Positions 1-15,100 are shown, counted from the stretch's first letter. The stretch: 64,000 bases of DNA from Aspidapion aeneum (GCA_963576565.1 OY755046.1:61669471-61733470), one strand, 5' to 3'. Made by a program: numbers and translations. The notes: a model not told the origin generated them from the sequence alone.

Positions 1-183
1 CTAGAGTTTGTGAAAGCGATCTATTCGAATTTGCCCAACCACATGCCGAAAATATTCGAGCCTAGATCTCAGATTAAAGTTAAAGAATTGAGTGAAGTCG
101 ATATTGAGGAGCTGCTGAAAGAAACTTTTACAATTACTGGTATTCAGACCGAAAAAAGGAATAAGGATGGCACCTTAATAGCG
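1..183 (+). CDS. Nipped-A: TRRAP exon 1 of window (5' incomplete)
   Basis: Frame 1, window residues 1-61, from [10 protein letters not shown] to KDGTLIA. The exon is open at the window edge, so its true 5' end is unknown. The donor is gtaatt and ends phase 0; the next residues are supplied by exon 2 (YYLIPKAV). Confidence 0.93.
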
Positions 184-3100
184 GTAATTATACTATACAC
201 ATCAAAATCTGCCGTGCAAAGCAGAAACCTAGTGTTTTGGGAAATAGAGTTGGAAGTTTATTTAACTACATACTAACTACATAACTTCCTTGTTTTTAAA
301 GATAGCCATTCTAGAAAAACTAGCTGGCGCCGTTTTTTACGGCGACTTCAATGCTGTGCTACAATCCTAGGTTTAAAAGTCTACATTTTGGTTGAAGGTT
401 TAACTTATTTTTCCCATGAATGCAATAGTTTTTAATATTTATATAAATTGTTCATAAATACCTTGCGCTATTGGTCATCTTGTTTCATTGTAAGAAAGAC
501 ATTATTTCCACACAAAGGTGATAAATAAATAAAAATATTAAAATATTTTGGTTTAAAAATGTTAGCCATATTTAAACCTCCAAACGTCACTAGAAAATGT
601 CGAATAAAAACGGTGTAAGTCAGTGTCAGCTGTCCGCTATATTTTACATGTTAATTTTTTAGACAAGCTAGCGACGATTAAACCGATGGTCGATTGTTTT
701 GATAAATGTGTAATTGAAAAGGGATTCTAATATATCTTGTGCTTTTTACAGTATTTAAATATTGATACGTATTTAATACGGAATGCATCTACAGATATAG
801 TTTTAAGTTATTTATGTATTATTTAGTTTTGAATATTTTTGTATATAAGTTTTTTTGTCAATCATCGATTATTTCTATTGTTTCTCGAACTTTAAACCAC
901 CCCTCAGGGGTGGTACTACAATTTGAGACTATTTTTAACGGGAATCCTACGACTGCACGGACAAAATTTACAAAAAATGACATTTCGTTACAAAATTTTT
1001 ATGTGTTTTTTCTTTATTTCTAAAGTTAATTTGAATTTACATAAGATGAAACTCACTGAGAAATGCTTACTATCATATTGCACATTAGGGCGAACCAAAC
1101 CTTTGCAGTTATTTAACCTGTGAGTATTAAAAAAATACACTTAAACCGGTCGGTATCAAGTCTATAGACTTGATACTTAAACCCGGTCTATATATACTTA
1201 AGGTCTTAGTAAATACTGGTGTAAAACTTTAGAACGGGTACTTGATACCGACGACCGGTTTAAGTATATTTTTTTAATACTCACAGGTCAAATAACTGCT
1301 TCGGTTCACCCTAATGTACAATATTATAGCATAGCATTTCTCAGTGAGTTTCATCTCATATAAATTCAAATTAATTTTAAATATAAAGAAAAACCACATA
1401 AAATATTTGTAACGAAATGTCATTTTTTGGAAATTTAGTCCGTGCAGTCGTAGGATTCCCGTTAAAAATAGTCTCAAATTGTAGCACTACCCTTGAGAAG
1501 TGGTTTAAAGTTCGAAAAACAATAGAAATAATCCATGATTAACAAAAAACTTTTATATAAAAATTTTCAAAGCTAAATAATACATAAATAACTTATACGT
1601 ATCAATATTTAAGTTATGTAAGAAGCACAAGATATATCAGAATCCATTTTAAATTACACATCCACCAAAACAATTGAACATCGGTTTAATCATCGCTAAC
1701 TTGTCTAAAAAATTAACATGTAAAATATTGCGGACAGCCGACACTGACTTACACCATTTTTATTGGACATCTCCTAGTGACGTTTAGAGGTTTAAATATG
1801 GCTACCATTTTTAAACAGAATATTATATTTTTTTTTATTTATTTCTAACATTTGTGTGGAAATAATGTCTTTGTTAAAACGATAAAAGATGACCCATATC
1901 ACAAGGTATTTACGAACAATATACAGGGTGTCCCAGAACTAATGGTATATATTTAAACTGTAGATTGCCTGGGTCCAAATATTGCTATTTAGCCATACTT
2001 ATCTTAGTCCAAAAGTTCGTACTAACCGAGATACAGGGTGTTAAACTTTATTTTTTCAATTCAATTTTCTTTAATAGCTTTTTTACTAATTAATATTTTT
2101 GCAAGAAATAACCAGCGTGTAAGATTTTTTGAAATTGGTAAGACGATTCCGTTGAAAATTTTGATGTACAATGTAGAGGGTGTTCCTTGGACCACTATCA
2201 TTGCATAAAAATCAGTGTATTTTTTTTGTGCCTCGGTGTATACCAGTTTTTATGTAAAATAATGGTTTTCCCATCATTTTTAAGTAAAAAATTTCTACTG
2301 CTTTAAAGTCGCTCAGATCAGCGGTTTTAGAGATTTTTGCATTTAAAGTTTTTATTGCATGTGACAGATATGCCTAATTTATGTATGATACTTTCTTCAA
2401 TTATTTTTACTAATTAATATTTTTGCACAAACTAACCAGTGTGTAGGTCTTTCTGAAATTTGCAAGACGATTCCGTTGAAAAATTTGATGTACAATGTAC
2501 AGGGTGTTCTTTGGACCACTACCATTGCATTAAAATCATTAGTGTATTTTTTTGTGCCTCGGTGTGTACTTAAGCAGGTTTTTAAACAGAATATTATTTT
2601 AATTATTGAATAGTTATTAATAATAAGCCTACTATAATAAACAATTTTAAGTTTGATTTACTATTTGTGAATTTTAAAATTTTAACTTAGTTGCTTAAAT
2701 TTTATATTTTTTTAAATAAATAATAAAATAATAATTTTTTTAATCTTGAAAATTTTCGTTAAAACAATAAAAAAATACTTGCATTAATAAAGTATACGTA
2801 CTTACCATTTTTAAAAAAACTAATATGAAGAGGTTTTTGTTCCTCATTAAAAACATAGTTGCAATAACGGACAATAACTTACAATTGTTTTAACATATTT
2901 ATGATAATTCAAGAATCACGCTGTATATTTTTTCACTTAATATTTTTTAAGAAAACGTAAAATCTTAGAATGCTATAAAAAAGTATTGATATGTATAAAG
3001 TAAGTGTAGGAGTAAGAATTTAATGAAAAATCTTTTACGCATACAATAAAAACTTCTAATTTAAATATCTTGAAAACCGTTGCACTAAGGGACATCTAAA

Positions 3101-6100
3101 AGCTATAGCTTTTTTACTTTAAAAAAATTAAAAAATTAACGTTTTTAATAGAATCTTGTATACACCGCGGAACAAAAACGTTAGACATATTTTAATGTAA
3201 CGGTACCGACCTAGAGAACACCCTGTATAATATATTTTTTTTTACCAAAATTAAATTATCCATGCCGAAAAACCACTAAACCCAATTTTTTGTGCAAAAT
3301 TATTAATTAGAAGAAAGAATTGAAAAAAGTATCATAAATAAATTAGGCATATCACTCACATGTAATAAAAACTTTAAATGCAAAAATCTCAAAAACCGTC
3401 GCTCTGAGCGACTTTAAAACAGTACAACTTTTTTACATAAAAAGGGTGGGAAAACCCTTATTTTACATAAAAACTGGTATACACCGAGGCACAAGAAAAA
3501 TACACTGATTTTTATGCAATGGCAGTGGTCCAACGAACACACTGTACATTGTACATCAAATTTTTTAACGGAATCGTCTTGCTAATTTTAAAAAAACTCA
3601 CAGGCTGGTTAGTTTTTGCAAAAATATTAATTAGTAAAAAAGTTATTAAAGAAAATCAAATTGAAAAAATAAAGTTTAACACCCTGTATCTCTGTTAATA
3701 CAAACTTTTGGACTAAGGTAAGTATGGCTAAATCGTAATATTTTGACCCAAGGAATCTACAGTTTAACGATGTACCATTAGTTCTGGGACACCCTGTATA
3801 TAAATATTAAAAACTTATGGGAAAAATAAGTTAAACCTTCAACCAAAATCTAGACTTGTAAACCTACGATTGTAGCACTTAGCACTATAGACCCTTTAGT
3901 AAATACGGGTGTAAATGTTGCTTAAATAATACCAAGTATAAGTACGACTACTTACTATTGGTTTACTTTTTAGTACTACCTAATTCCAAAAGCAGTTCTC
4001 TCTCTTAAAGTACTACAAGAACTGCCTATAATTGTGGTCCTAATGTATCAACTACACAAGCAAGACGTACACCAAGATGTCAGCGATTTTATCCCGCTAA
4101 TTATGAATACTATTACTCTACAGGTATGTTGTTGATAAACTGTATAGTTTTTGAAAGGTGAATTTTTAAAGTTTGGCCATTTTGGTTTTATGGGATTCCC
4201 TACCCTAAAATTCGCTAAATGACGTTTTTCCGAATCTGAACTCAGTGTGTGGTTTTTTTGCATCTCTATCGCCTCACTATAGTGCAACTCCGGGCCTTTG
4301 TTGATAAGCTGTATAGTTTTTGAAATATGAATTTTCAAAGTTTGGCCATTTTGGTCTTATAGGATTCCCTACGTTAAAATTCGCTAAATGACGTTTTTTC
4401 GAATCTTATCTCAGTGTGTAGTTTTTGCGCATCTCTATGGCCCCACCAAGCGCGGATCTGGGTATAAATCTAAGGGGGGGGGGGTGGCTAATTGTCGACG
4501 AAATAAATATTTGTGCATTTATTTTTTTTTCTAGGGGGGTAATTATCCGTTAAGCCCTATACTTATTAACTAAAAGGCATATATCCCCCCTGAAATCCGC
4601 CCTTGTTGATAAGTAGTATTTTTTTAACAAGTAAAATTAAAGAGAGAAAAATAAGAAAAAAGTTTTCTGCTTTGGCCGGGGATCGAACCCGGGATCTGTT
4701 GCTATCTAGGCAAACATTCTAACCACTGAACTACCGAAGCCATAAATAAATTTTCGGAAAACTTCCATCTATGCAGGCTGCGGTGTCTCAATACAACTCG
4801 ACCAAGTCATCCAACTGATCTCTCTAAATTCTTCTTTCCCACTGTAGGTATGATAACTCAAATTTGACAGTGGGAAAGAAGAATTTAGGGAGATCAGTTG
4901 GATGACTTGGTCGAGTTAATAACCTGAGAATTTCTCGTTCTTGGATTGAGACACCGCAACCTGCATAGATGGAAGTTTTCCGAAAATTTATGTATGGCTT
5001 CGGTAGTTCAGTGGTTAGAATGTTTGCCTAGATAGCAAGAGATCCCGGGTTCGATCCCCGGCCGAAGCAGAAAACTTTTTTCTCATTTTTCTTTCTTTAA
5101 TTTTACTTGTTGTTTATAGTTTTAGGTCCTTGCATTATTTACAATTTGGTATTTGATAGTTTTTTTTTGTTGTGTGTAGCCGACGCTGGAACAGAGACAG
5201 ATGGACACTTTCAACAAAGAAATCTTCGTCGATTTCATGGGTGCCCAAATCAAGACCCTATCATTCCTGGCTTACATAATTAGAATATACCAAGGAGTAG
5301 TTCAACAGCACTCGCAAATGATGGTCCAAGGAATGTTAGGCTTGTTAACTCTTTGCCCCATGGAGGTTGCTTCGTTGAGGAGGGAGCTGTTGATTGCTGC
5401 CAGACATATTTTGGCCACAGATTTAAGAAAAGGTAAAGCTACATATACCTATACCTTTTTAGTGCATACTCATTTACCTCTCCGTGCCGAATCTCTTTAA
5501 ATTATTTCAATCAAAGCCCTTAAATTCACACATATCTATATCTCTTTAACTTGTATTTATTTCCTTTTTTGTACTCAATCTCTTTAAAAAAATCTAATTT
5601 TAAATCAGAACCCTCCTATTCTTGGCTTACATCATTAGAATATATCAAGGAGTAGTTCAACAGCACTTGCAAATGATGGTCCAAGGAATATAGGGCTTGT
5701 TAACTCTTTGCCCCATAGAGGTTGCCTCGTTGAGGAGGGAGCTATTGATTTCCGCAAGACATATTTTGGCAACAGATTTATGAAAAGGTAAAGTTACATA
5801 TGTCTATACCCTTTTAGCGGATATTCATTTAGATCTATATGCCCAATCTCTTTGAAACCCATTCCAATCCAAACCCTGTAAAGTCACACATATCTATACC
5901 CTTTACCTTGTATTTATCTCCCTGTCTCTGCGCAATCTCTTTAAAGAAATCTTTTTTTAAATCAAAACCCTCATATTCTTGGCTCACATAATCAGAATAT
6001 ACCAACAGTAGTTCAACAGCACTCGCAAACTATGATCCAAGGAATAATGAGCTTGTTAACTCTCTGCTACATGAAAGTTGCTTCGTTGACGAGGGAGCTA

Positions 6101-9100
6101 TTGATTGCAGCGAGATATATTTTGGCCACAGATTTAAGAAAAAGTAAAGCTACATATACCTATACCTTTTTAGTGCATACTCATTTACCTCTCTGTGCCG
6201 AATCTATTGAAAAATTATTTCAATCAAAGCCTTATTATTCACACATATCTATATCCCTTTAACTTGTATTTATTTCCTTTTTTGTACTCAATCTCTTTAA
6301 AAAAATCTAATTTTAAATCAAAACCCCCTTATTTCTGGCTTACATCATTGACTATACCAAGGAGTAGTTCAACAGCACACGCAAATGATGTCCAAGTGGC
6401 GTTAGGCTTATTAACTCTCTGCCCCATGGAGATTGCCTCGTTGAGGAGGGAGCTATACCGCAAGACATATTTTGGCAACAGATTTATGAAAAGGTAAAGT
6501 TACATATGTCTATAGCCTTTTAGCGGATATTCATTTAGATCTATATGCCCAATCTCTTTAAAACCCATTCCAATCAAAACCCTGTAAAGTCATACATATC
6601 TATACCCTTTACCTTGTATTTATCTCCCTGTCTCTGCTCAATCTCTTTAAAAAAATCTATTTTTAAATCAAAACCCTCATATTCTTGGCTCACATAATCA
6701 GAATATACCAAGGAGTAGTTCAACAGCACTCGCAAACTATGATCCAAGGATTAATGAGCTTGTTAACTCTCTGCTACATGAAGGTTGCTTCGTTGAGGAC
6801 AGAGCTGCGAGTCATATTTTAGCCGCAGATACCTCTTTAACTTTTTGTGCCAAATCTTCAAAATAGTTTTTTTTTGTATTTTAACTTTTATTTCAAATTA
6901 AAACCCTTACAGGGAAAAGGTAATTTATTTTTAATCAAAATTTTAATTTTAAGAGTTTTGCTGAACTTTATTAATAAAAATCCACAAGTATTTCTGTAGC
7001 AGCAAGTCTATAGTAGAAACTTGACTCAAATACGTTAGATAACGTATTTGAGTGTACTGAAATTCCTCTTTCTGTACTACCGAGGTTAAACAGCGACATC
7101 TGGTATTAATTATAACTATATCTTGCGTATAAACCCCTTTTTTATTTTAATATATCCACCCTTTTTTGTATTTATCTAGCAAATTTTTTTTATATAGAGT
7201 TTGTACCACACATGGAACGCCTATTCGACGAAGACGTGCTCCTGGGTCGAGGTTGGACGACGCACGAATCGCTGCGCCCTCTAGCTTACTCCACTCTAGC
7301 CGACTTGGTTCATCACGTGCGACAGCAACTCCCTCTCTCGGATTTGACGCGCGCTGTTCATTTGTTCAGTAAGAACGTTCACGACGACAGTCTGGCTACT
7401 ACGATTCAAACGATGTCTTGTAAATTATTGCTGAATTTGGTCGAGTGTATTAGGGTAAGCACTAGAATAAAAAGTGATTCTATGGTTATTAAATTATAGA
7501 AAATATATATATTTATCGTTTCTGTTTGCCCATAATTCATCATCTAGGCCTCTTATTCTTATTTCACTATCTATTCCTTCTCTCCAGCTTCTCCTTGATC
7601 GTCCTCGTTTTCTTCGGCCAGTTGGTTTCCATTGTAGTATTTGTTTAGGTAGTCTTTCATCATTCATTCTTTGTACATGTCCGTACCACACCAGTTGTTT
7701 TGTTCTTATATCATCCACTAAAGTACGTTCACCCACTATCATAATTTCTCTTATTCTTTGATTTGTAACTCTTTCTCTTTTTGATTTCCCTGCTGCTCTT
7801 CTCCAATAGTCCATCTCCGTAGCGGAAAGCATTTTTTCTGTTCTATCCTTGATTGGCCATACTTCTGAGCCGTATGTATTAATACTTTTTACAATGGTGT
7901 TATATATAAGCTTTTTGTTATGTTTTGATATACTTTGGTCCCAAATTATTCCATTTAATAAAGTTATTGCTTTTCTTCCTTGTACGTTTCGATCTTCTAT
8001 AGCTTTGTCTAGTGTTCCGTCAGCTGTAATTTTTGGACCTAAGTATTTATACTCATCACAGGACTAAATTCGCAGCCCTGTATTTAAGATTAGATCCTGT
8101 TTTATTCCACCGATACACATATACTCTGTCTTATTGAGATTAACCTCTAGTCCCCACTTATTGTACTCTTCTATTAGTTTTCGTGTCATGTATTCGAGGT
8201 CGTCATAATCCTGAGCCACTACTAATTATAGAAAAGCAGAGTGTAAAATTAGGGACCTTTTGCATGTCCCATTCTTGAGGCTGTCGGCACATCAAAAAGA
8301 GCGAGTTCACCATATTTTATGTGAAGCTTTAGGTATGAGAAAGCTATCCGCCCGATGGGTGCCGCGTTTGCTTACGCCAGATCAAAAGCTCGTGCGTCTA
8401 ACCATTTCAGAGGAGAATTTGGCACTGTTTAGACGTGATTCAGGGGACTTTTTGCGTAGATTTATTCCGGTTGATGAAACATGGGTTCATCATTATACCC
8501 CTGAAACTAAACAACAGTCCAAACAATGGACGGCAAAGGACGAACCAGTTCCAAAGAAGGCAAAGGTAGTACCGTCTACTGGAAAGGTCATGGCAACGGT
8601 CTTTTGGGACGCTAAAGGGATACTCCTCATAGATTATCTCGAAAAAGGAAGAACAATAAATTCAGAGTACTACAGCGACTTACTGGACCAGCTCAAGCAG
8701 AATATAAGCGAAAAAAAAAGAGGACAATGCACCTTGCCACAAGTCCGCTCTTGTAATGGCAAAAATCCATCAGCTAGGCTTTGAACTGTTAAATTCTCCA
8801 CCTTATTCGCCAGACCTAGCCCCGTCAGACTTTTATTTGTTTCCAAACCTAAAAAAAATTCTTGCTGGAAAAAAATTTCTTCACATTTAGAAGTGCCTAT
8901 ATTTTGACGAGTTAGATAAATCAGACTTCAGTGATTGCATCAAATCAGTTGAACATCGTTGGACCAAATGTATTACCTTACAAGGGGACTATGTAGAAAA
9001 ATAAATTATTATTTAGTCACTATGGTGTTGCGTTCTATGTTAGGCCGGAAACTTTTCATCCCATCCTCGCAGATACCGCCGATGCAGCTACACTATTCAT

Positions 9101-12100
9101 ATACTTACCACAAATTATCAAGTTATTTTGCGTTGAAAGCTAAAGAGGAAGTATCCTCAAGGCCTTGATAACTAACACCGTTTCTTGCTGCTGACACCTG
9201 TCGCAGTGTTGCCATTGGTGGGGAACATTACTTTCCACACTGCTACGTCAAAAAAGCTTTTTTTGTTTTGAGAATCGGAACTTGAATAGCTCTTCTGGTT
9301 TTTTTGTTAGGTTCAAAGTAAAAACAACAGTTTAGAAGGTCGAGAACTACTCATGCGCATGCTCGAGGTGTTTGTGCTGAAGTTTAAAACAATCGCGAAG
9401 ATTCAACTGCCAATTCTGATATCCAAATGCGAGCCTGCGAAGAAACCGGAACCTGCGCAGCAGGTGGTAGCTAATCAAACAGCGCAACCTGCCCCAAATA
9501 CTACGTCTTCGACCGCTAGTACAGAGGTAAGTGTGCTTTTTCTTTCTTAGTAAGAGCAAAACTAAGAAAAAAAATGTAAAACCGTGTAAAAATTACTGTA
9601 TAAGTCCGATCTCCTTGTCTTTCATACGTTGAAAATAAGGACCTGCGTTAATTTCTAGGTGAAAACCGAACCCGGCGAGACTCTGGATCCTAATATAACC
9701 CAACAAGGGCCACAAATTGAAAAGGAAAAATCCAAGTTTGGGTTTCCTCAGAACACTAATTACAATGTTGCCGATTATAGGAGTTTGGTGAAAACCCTGG
9801 TTTGTGGTGTCAAAACCATCACTTGGGGGTAAGTCAAAAACTTTATTTTTTGAAAACAATTCTTGAGCTTGGAATGGATCATAGTTGTATTTTTTTATAA
9901 TCCTAGTCCTCTGACCCATAAAGGATATGGCACTGGGCCCATTATTCCTGGCGCCCATCAGAATTGCCATTGTGTTTGAAAAAGACAAAAAATGGTAAAT
10001 TGTTTTAAGACTAGGTTATGTTATACTTAACGTAATAATATCTCCATTTATAATTTTATATTCTTGAGCTTGAGATATTTGTTGGGACTGATTATATTTG
10101 CCTCCGTATAAGGACGTTAAAATTTTGCTTCCAAACATAACTTCGGCTCAACTAATTTGACTTAACCTGACCTGCGGCGAATTAACACAGCTGCGATTTA
10201 ACTTTGCGGTGGCGGCAAATCCGTCGCAACAAGTTAGAGCCGGCGAGTTGTTCCATTGGCTGGTAAATTAAACGGTTTCAAATAACTTTTTTGACAGACT
10301 GAGAATGACAGCCGATTTTTTAAATTAAGACGTATCATGGAATCTTTAAAAAAGTGGAATGTTTGTCGAACTTCAGTTATGTTTCGTGTGGTGTTTATGC
10401 AAATCCATAATTGGTTAAAAATACTTTTAAAATCCGTCTGACCCATCTGACTGTCAAAACAATATTCCCGGTACTTTGCACTGTTACTCAGATTGCATTC
10501 TAAATGCACATGTTAAAACTTGTAGGATGTTTCTTTGTATATAGATCTATCAAAAACTTGACAATTTGTCAGAAAAAGGTTACAGAAATATACAGTAGCG
10601 TTAAGTTCACCATATATGGCACTGATCTATATATCAAAAATGTTAATACTTTGAAGCCGATTTCTGGTTTACTCAGAAGGCTCACAAAAAAATGTCGTTT
10701 ACAAAAAATGCTTGTTTAAAAGAGGAGAATAGCATATTATAATATAAACAAAATCTGATGGGCGCCAGGAATAATTGGCCCAGTGCCATATCCATGAATG
10801 TATGGTAGTGGCGGTTAGCACCCTTAAAGGATCCAACCTGGCACCTAGGCACACCTTTCTGGGCCCGTTGTGCACCACGTACCTACTGTGTTCGACTCAG
10901 ATAATAATTTAAATACTATCCAGTAAAATAGAACCCAGTAGACTTCAAATTATATTTTAGGCCAGAAACTTAGTCATCATGATCTACCACATAATGCCAC
11001 TGTTGTAGCCTTAGATCACTGGTGGGTCATAAACCTTTTGACATATTCAAAAGGGTACAGAGAGCCACAATGTGCCCGCACTAGCTGCTATTTCGAAATA
11101 GGCACTCCATATACCCTGTCCCATGTAGTGATTTCCTGAATGGCCGGGTCACCGAATCCATTCAGTAAAACCAGATTAACCCACCACGTTTACCATAGAT
11201 CTGCTGTGATCCCAAAGGTTACCAGTTTTAATTTTTTTTTTTGATAACATACTGGTTAAAACTTGTCCGTTACCAGACTACCAATTTACCCATGGGTCGA
11301 GGCTCCTTTAGTCGCCTCTTACGACAGGCTTAGGTCACCCCAATCTCCAATAGAGGCCGGCGGCGCAAGCGGTTACCTCTAGAAGTCGTTGTGGTGAACA
11401 AGCATATAGGCTCACTGGATCACGAAAACTGCGTCGCTAGCCTTCAGAACGCAGTGACCTTACAAGCGTAGTATAAGTCACCACCCCTAGAGGTCGCTGT
11501 CGAAAATAAGCAGTGACGCTCTGTCAAATATCTTTAAATTAGATCAGTGGTTCTATATGATATTTTACCACGAGTTTATTTCAACGCCGCCGCTTTTGAA
11601 ATCGGGTTCTGATTTAAAAAAAACCTTAAAGATAATCTAACTTACCTTACTATCAACACCTTCGAATTGACAAGACGCTAGCCCTACCAAGTCCACTTCC
11701 AATCCCTGACTTCGCATGCGTAGATCTACCAATATTATTTACCTCATGTATTAGAATAGATGTACAGGGTGCTTTTCACTTGAATGATTCTAACCACATG
11801 AAAATAGAAAGTTTCAAAAACCTAACCTAACGAAACCTAATCAGATCTAACCGAACCGAACCAAAGCAAACTAAACCAATATTTTTTTTCAAAAAAAAAA
11901 CTTTCCTGACTTCCTACCCGGGATCCTAGAGGATGTGAATCCGAACCGGACCGTACCGAACCGAACCTATCCAAACCTAACCCTACCCAACTAAACCTAA
12001 TTAGCAGTATGTGTTGTAGTTTAGTTTGGTTAGGTTAGGTTTGGTTCAGTTTAGTTAGGTTCGGTTTGGTTCGGTTCGGATTCACATCCTCTAGGATCCC

Positions 12101-15100
12101 GGGCAAAAATTCAGGAGGGTTTTTTTTTTAAATTATTCAGTTTCCTTTGGTTCGGTTCGGTTAGATTTGATTAGGTTTTGTTAGGTTAGGTTTTTGAAAC
12201 TTTCTATTTTCATGTGGTTAGAATCATTCAAGTGAAAACCACCCTGTATTCATCTATTCTAATACATGAGGTAAATAATATTGGTAGATCTGCGCATGCA
12301 AAGTCAGAGATTGAAAGTGGACTTGGTAGGGCTAGCGTCTTGTCTTCGAATTGTGCCAAGTTATTCAACCTTTGCTGTATCGAATTGACAGCACGGGATA
12401 ATCTGCTCCACTTCCGCCATTTTTTCTTGATTGTTGATGTCTTCTGGTTCCGGATACAATTTATAGTATTGCATAACCTACACTGAAGGTTTTATACAGG
12501 TTTCGTGTGAGGTTTGTCGTGACATCTAGATCTCAAATCAAAAACTAAACGTTAAAACGCTGTTTACAGTTTCTATTTCTGTAAAAATTCAATTCTGTGA
12601 AAATGTATCACATTGAACGTATTTCGAACTCGATGTCGTTTTTCAAATAGTGACTGTATAATATTTTTTGACAGATGTTCTCCTTGCAAGACGCCAGGTG
12701 AAGGCCAAGCCCTTGACAAGAGCACCATCAGCTTTCAGCCGCATGAGACGTTGGTGTTTGTCAGACTTGTCAAATGGGCATTAAAAGCGCTTGACATTTA
12801 CACTTTGAACGTGGGACCACAGCCAGGTAAGTTTCTTTCAGTGTCAAATGAATTCTTGAACGTACTTCCAGGCGATTATATATATACATTAATCGTGTGA
12901 GTTTAGGTGCCCATAAATTATCAGAGTATTTTTTTGTAGGCTCTCCTCCAATCCAACGTTTGAATCAGAACGTCCGAACAAAAGAAGAAAAAGATGTTTT
13001 GGAGCACTTTAGCGGTGTTTTTTCAATGATGAACGCCCAAACTTTCCACGAGATCTTCTCAACCACTATCGAATATTTAGTAGAAAGGGTTAGTGATATA
13101 TTTATGATGTTTAAGCCGCGTAATTCTTTATGATTGCGCAAATATTTATGGAAGAAAACAGACTTACGATAAAATACGTGTAGACCTGAAAATGGTTCCG
13201 TAACGAGAGGGCGTCCCATGTGACGCCACTCCAATGCTGCTTTCTCATAGGTCAGCCGCGCGGCCATATTGCCTACGTCACTAGCACTTTGTCACGGCGC
13301 AGGAAATTTAAATTTGTGTGTTTGTCGTTTCACTAATATGCAAACACTACAGTTAGTATACAGAGTGTTATAGAACTCTAATGTATTACATTTGCTTACA
13401 GTCTTAAATTATATATAAACCCGTCGTGGATTGCCATGAATCACTGTTCCTGCAGATTGTCAGGACGTGTTTCAAACAAGGATGATTCATATGTAATTGA
13501 CGTTGGAGCAAGTAAAAACCCGAGCGTTGATCAGCTGAACCAAATTTGTACACTGTCCTACAGGACTTTAATAAATTTTTGGTCCTGTATAGTCCTGTAC
13601 ATGTCCTGTATAGTCCTGTGCAAGTCCTGTATAGTTCTGCCTGTGGGGTCCTGTATAGTCCTGTGACTGAAAAGGCGTCCATAAAAAATTCACTAGCAAA
13701 AAAACAAAATAGGATATCTTAACTTTGGTTTTTTTCTTAGAGAGCCGATTTGCCTTTGCCGGCCTTAGTACGTAATCATGCTTAGGGCACCCCTTAGAGG
13801 CCAGTACCCTCGGGGTCCTGTCTAGTCCTGTGGAAGTCCTGTATAGTCCAGTGGGTTTCTGTAGAAAAATTTGTACACCTACTGTGGGCAGCTGATCACC
13901 CCTCGTAAAAACCACATAGTTTTAACAAGTTGCCAACGAAAACATCAAACCATCAGTAGAATTCAATGCCGGTAGGGGTATCTTCCCTCGGAATATTTGT
14001 TTCTGTTGGTTTCACACAGATTTAGGGTGTTAATCTACGAGATAAGTTCCATAAGTTTCCGACCTGACCCACTTCCACTTGATAAATCTGAATACAACCC
14101 TGGTATTTTATAGCGGGGCATCTGATTTGATTGTTGACACTGTCCTACTCCGTTCCCGCCTATTAGTTCGCTGCTAGCTTTGATTGAAATAGGGCGTTGG
14201 TTTTCTACACTAATTAAGGCCATCAAAGAGTTATACCGCAATAGTAAGGCAAAAGTTAAAATAAAAGCAAAACTAACCAAAGGCTTTCAAGGAAATAAAG
14301 GTCTTAAACAAGATTGCTGTATCTCGCCTACGCTCTTCAAGATATACTTGGAACAAGTCCTTAAAGTATGGAAGAGAAAATGTCAAAACATGGGAATTCC
14401 GTTGGACGAAACCACCTTGTATACTTTATGTTTCGCCGATGATCAGATAGTAGTGGCTCAGGATTATGACGACCTCGAATATATGACACGAAAACTAATA
14501 GAATAGTACAATAAGTGGGGACTGGAGGTTAATCTCAATAAGACAGAGTATATGTGTATCGGTGGAACGAAACAGGATCTAATCTTAAATACCGGACAGC
14601 GAATTCAGTCCTGTGATGAGTATAAATACTTAGGTCTAAAAATTACAGCTGACGGAACACTAGACAAAGCTATAAAAGATGGAAACGTACAAGGAAGGAA
14701 AGCAATAATTTTATTAAATGGAATAATTTGGGACCAAAGTATATCAAAACATAACAAAAAGCTTTATATAACACCATTGTAAAAAGTATTATTACATACA
14801 GCTCACAAGTATGGCCAATCAAGGATAGAACAGAAAAAATGCTTTCCGCTACGGAAATGGACTATTGGAGAAGAGCAGCAGGGAAATCAAAATGAGAAAG
14901 AGTTACAAATCAAAGAATAAGAGAAATTATGACAGTGGGTGAACGTACTTTAGTGGATGATATAAGAACAAAACAACTGGTGTGGTACGGATATGTACAA
15001 AGAATGAATGACGAAAGACTACCTAAACAAATACTACAATGGAAACTAACTGGCCGAAGAAAACGAGGACGGCCAAGGAGAAGCTGGAGAGAAGGAATAG

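Larger units (their letters stand above)
4626..5112. repeat. Palindrome with tRNA-like sequences at both ends
   Basis: Terminal aacaagtaaaattaaag at 4626 matches ctttaattttacttgtt ending at 5112. Inside, two arms (4626-4853 and 4869-5112) are reverse complements around a ~15-bp loop; the left arm lacks about 30 bp present in the right. Each arm carries a 73-nt tRNA-like sequence transcribed outward. A single arm recurs at about 16480-16755. Confidence 0.75.

Noticed and set aside
4048..4338. Minus-strand open frame
   Set aside because: Antisense shadow across exon 2 and the 169-bp tandem repeat; no similarity.
4997..5069. Functional tRNA-Ser(AGA) gene
   Set aside because: The cloverleaf closes, but the variable loop is 5 nt, not the long arm required for tRNA-Ser, and the sequence is repeated within a palindrome and elsewhere.
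6032..6262. Functional alternative exon 3 copy
   Set aside because: A 1-bp deletion upstream breaks the frame and no acceptor precedes the copy.
9593..9988. Minus-strand 131-codon frame
   Set aside because: Antisense to exon 6, whose sense strand gives conserved TRRAP residues.
13404..13915. Frames through the gtcctgtata minisatellite
   Set aside because: Repetitive translation (TGLYRT-like) present only because the repeat lacks stops.
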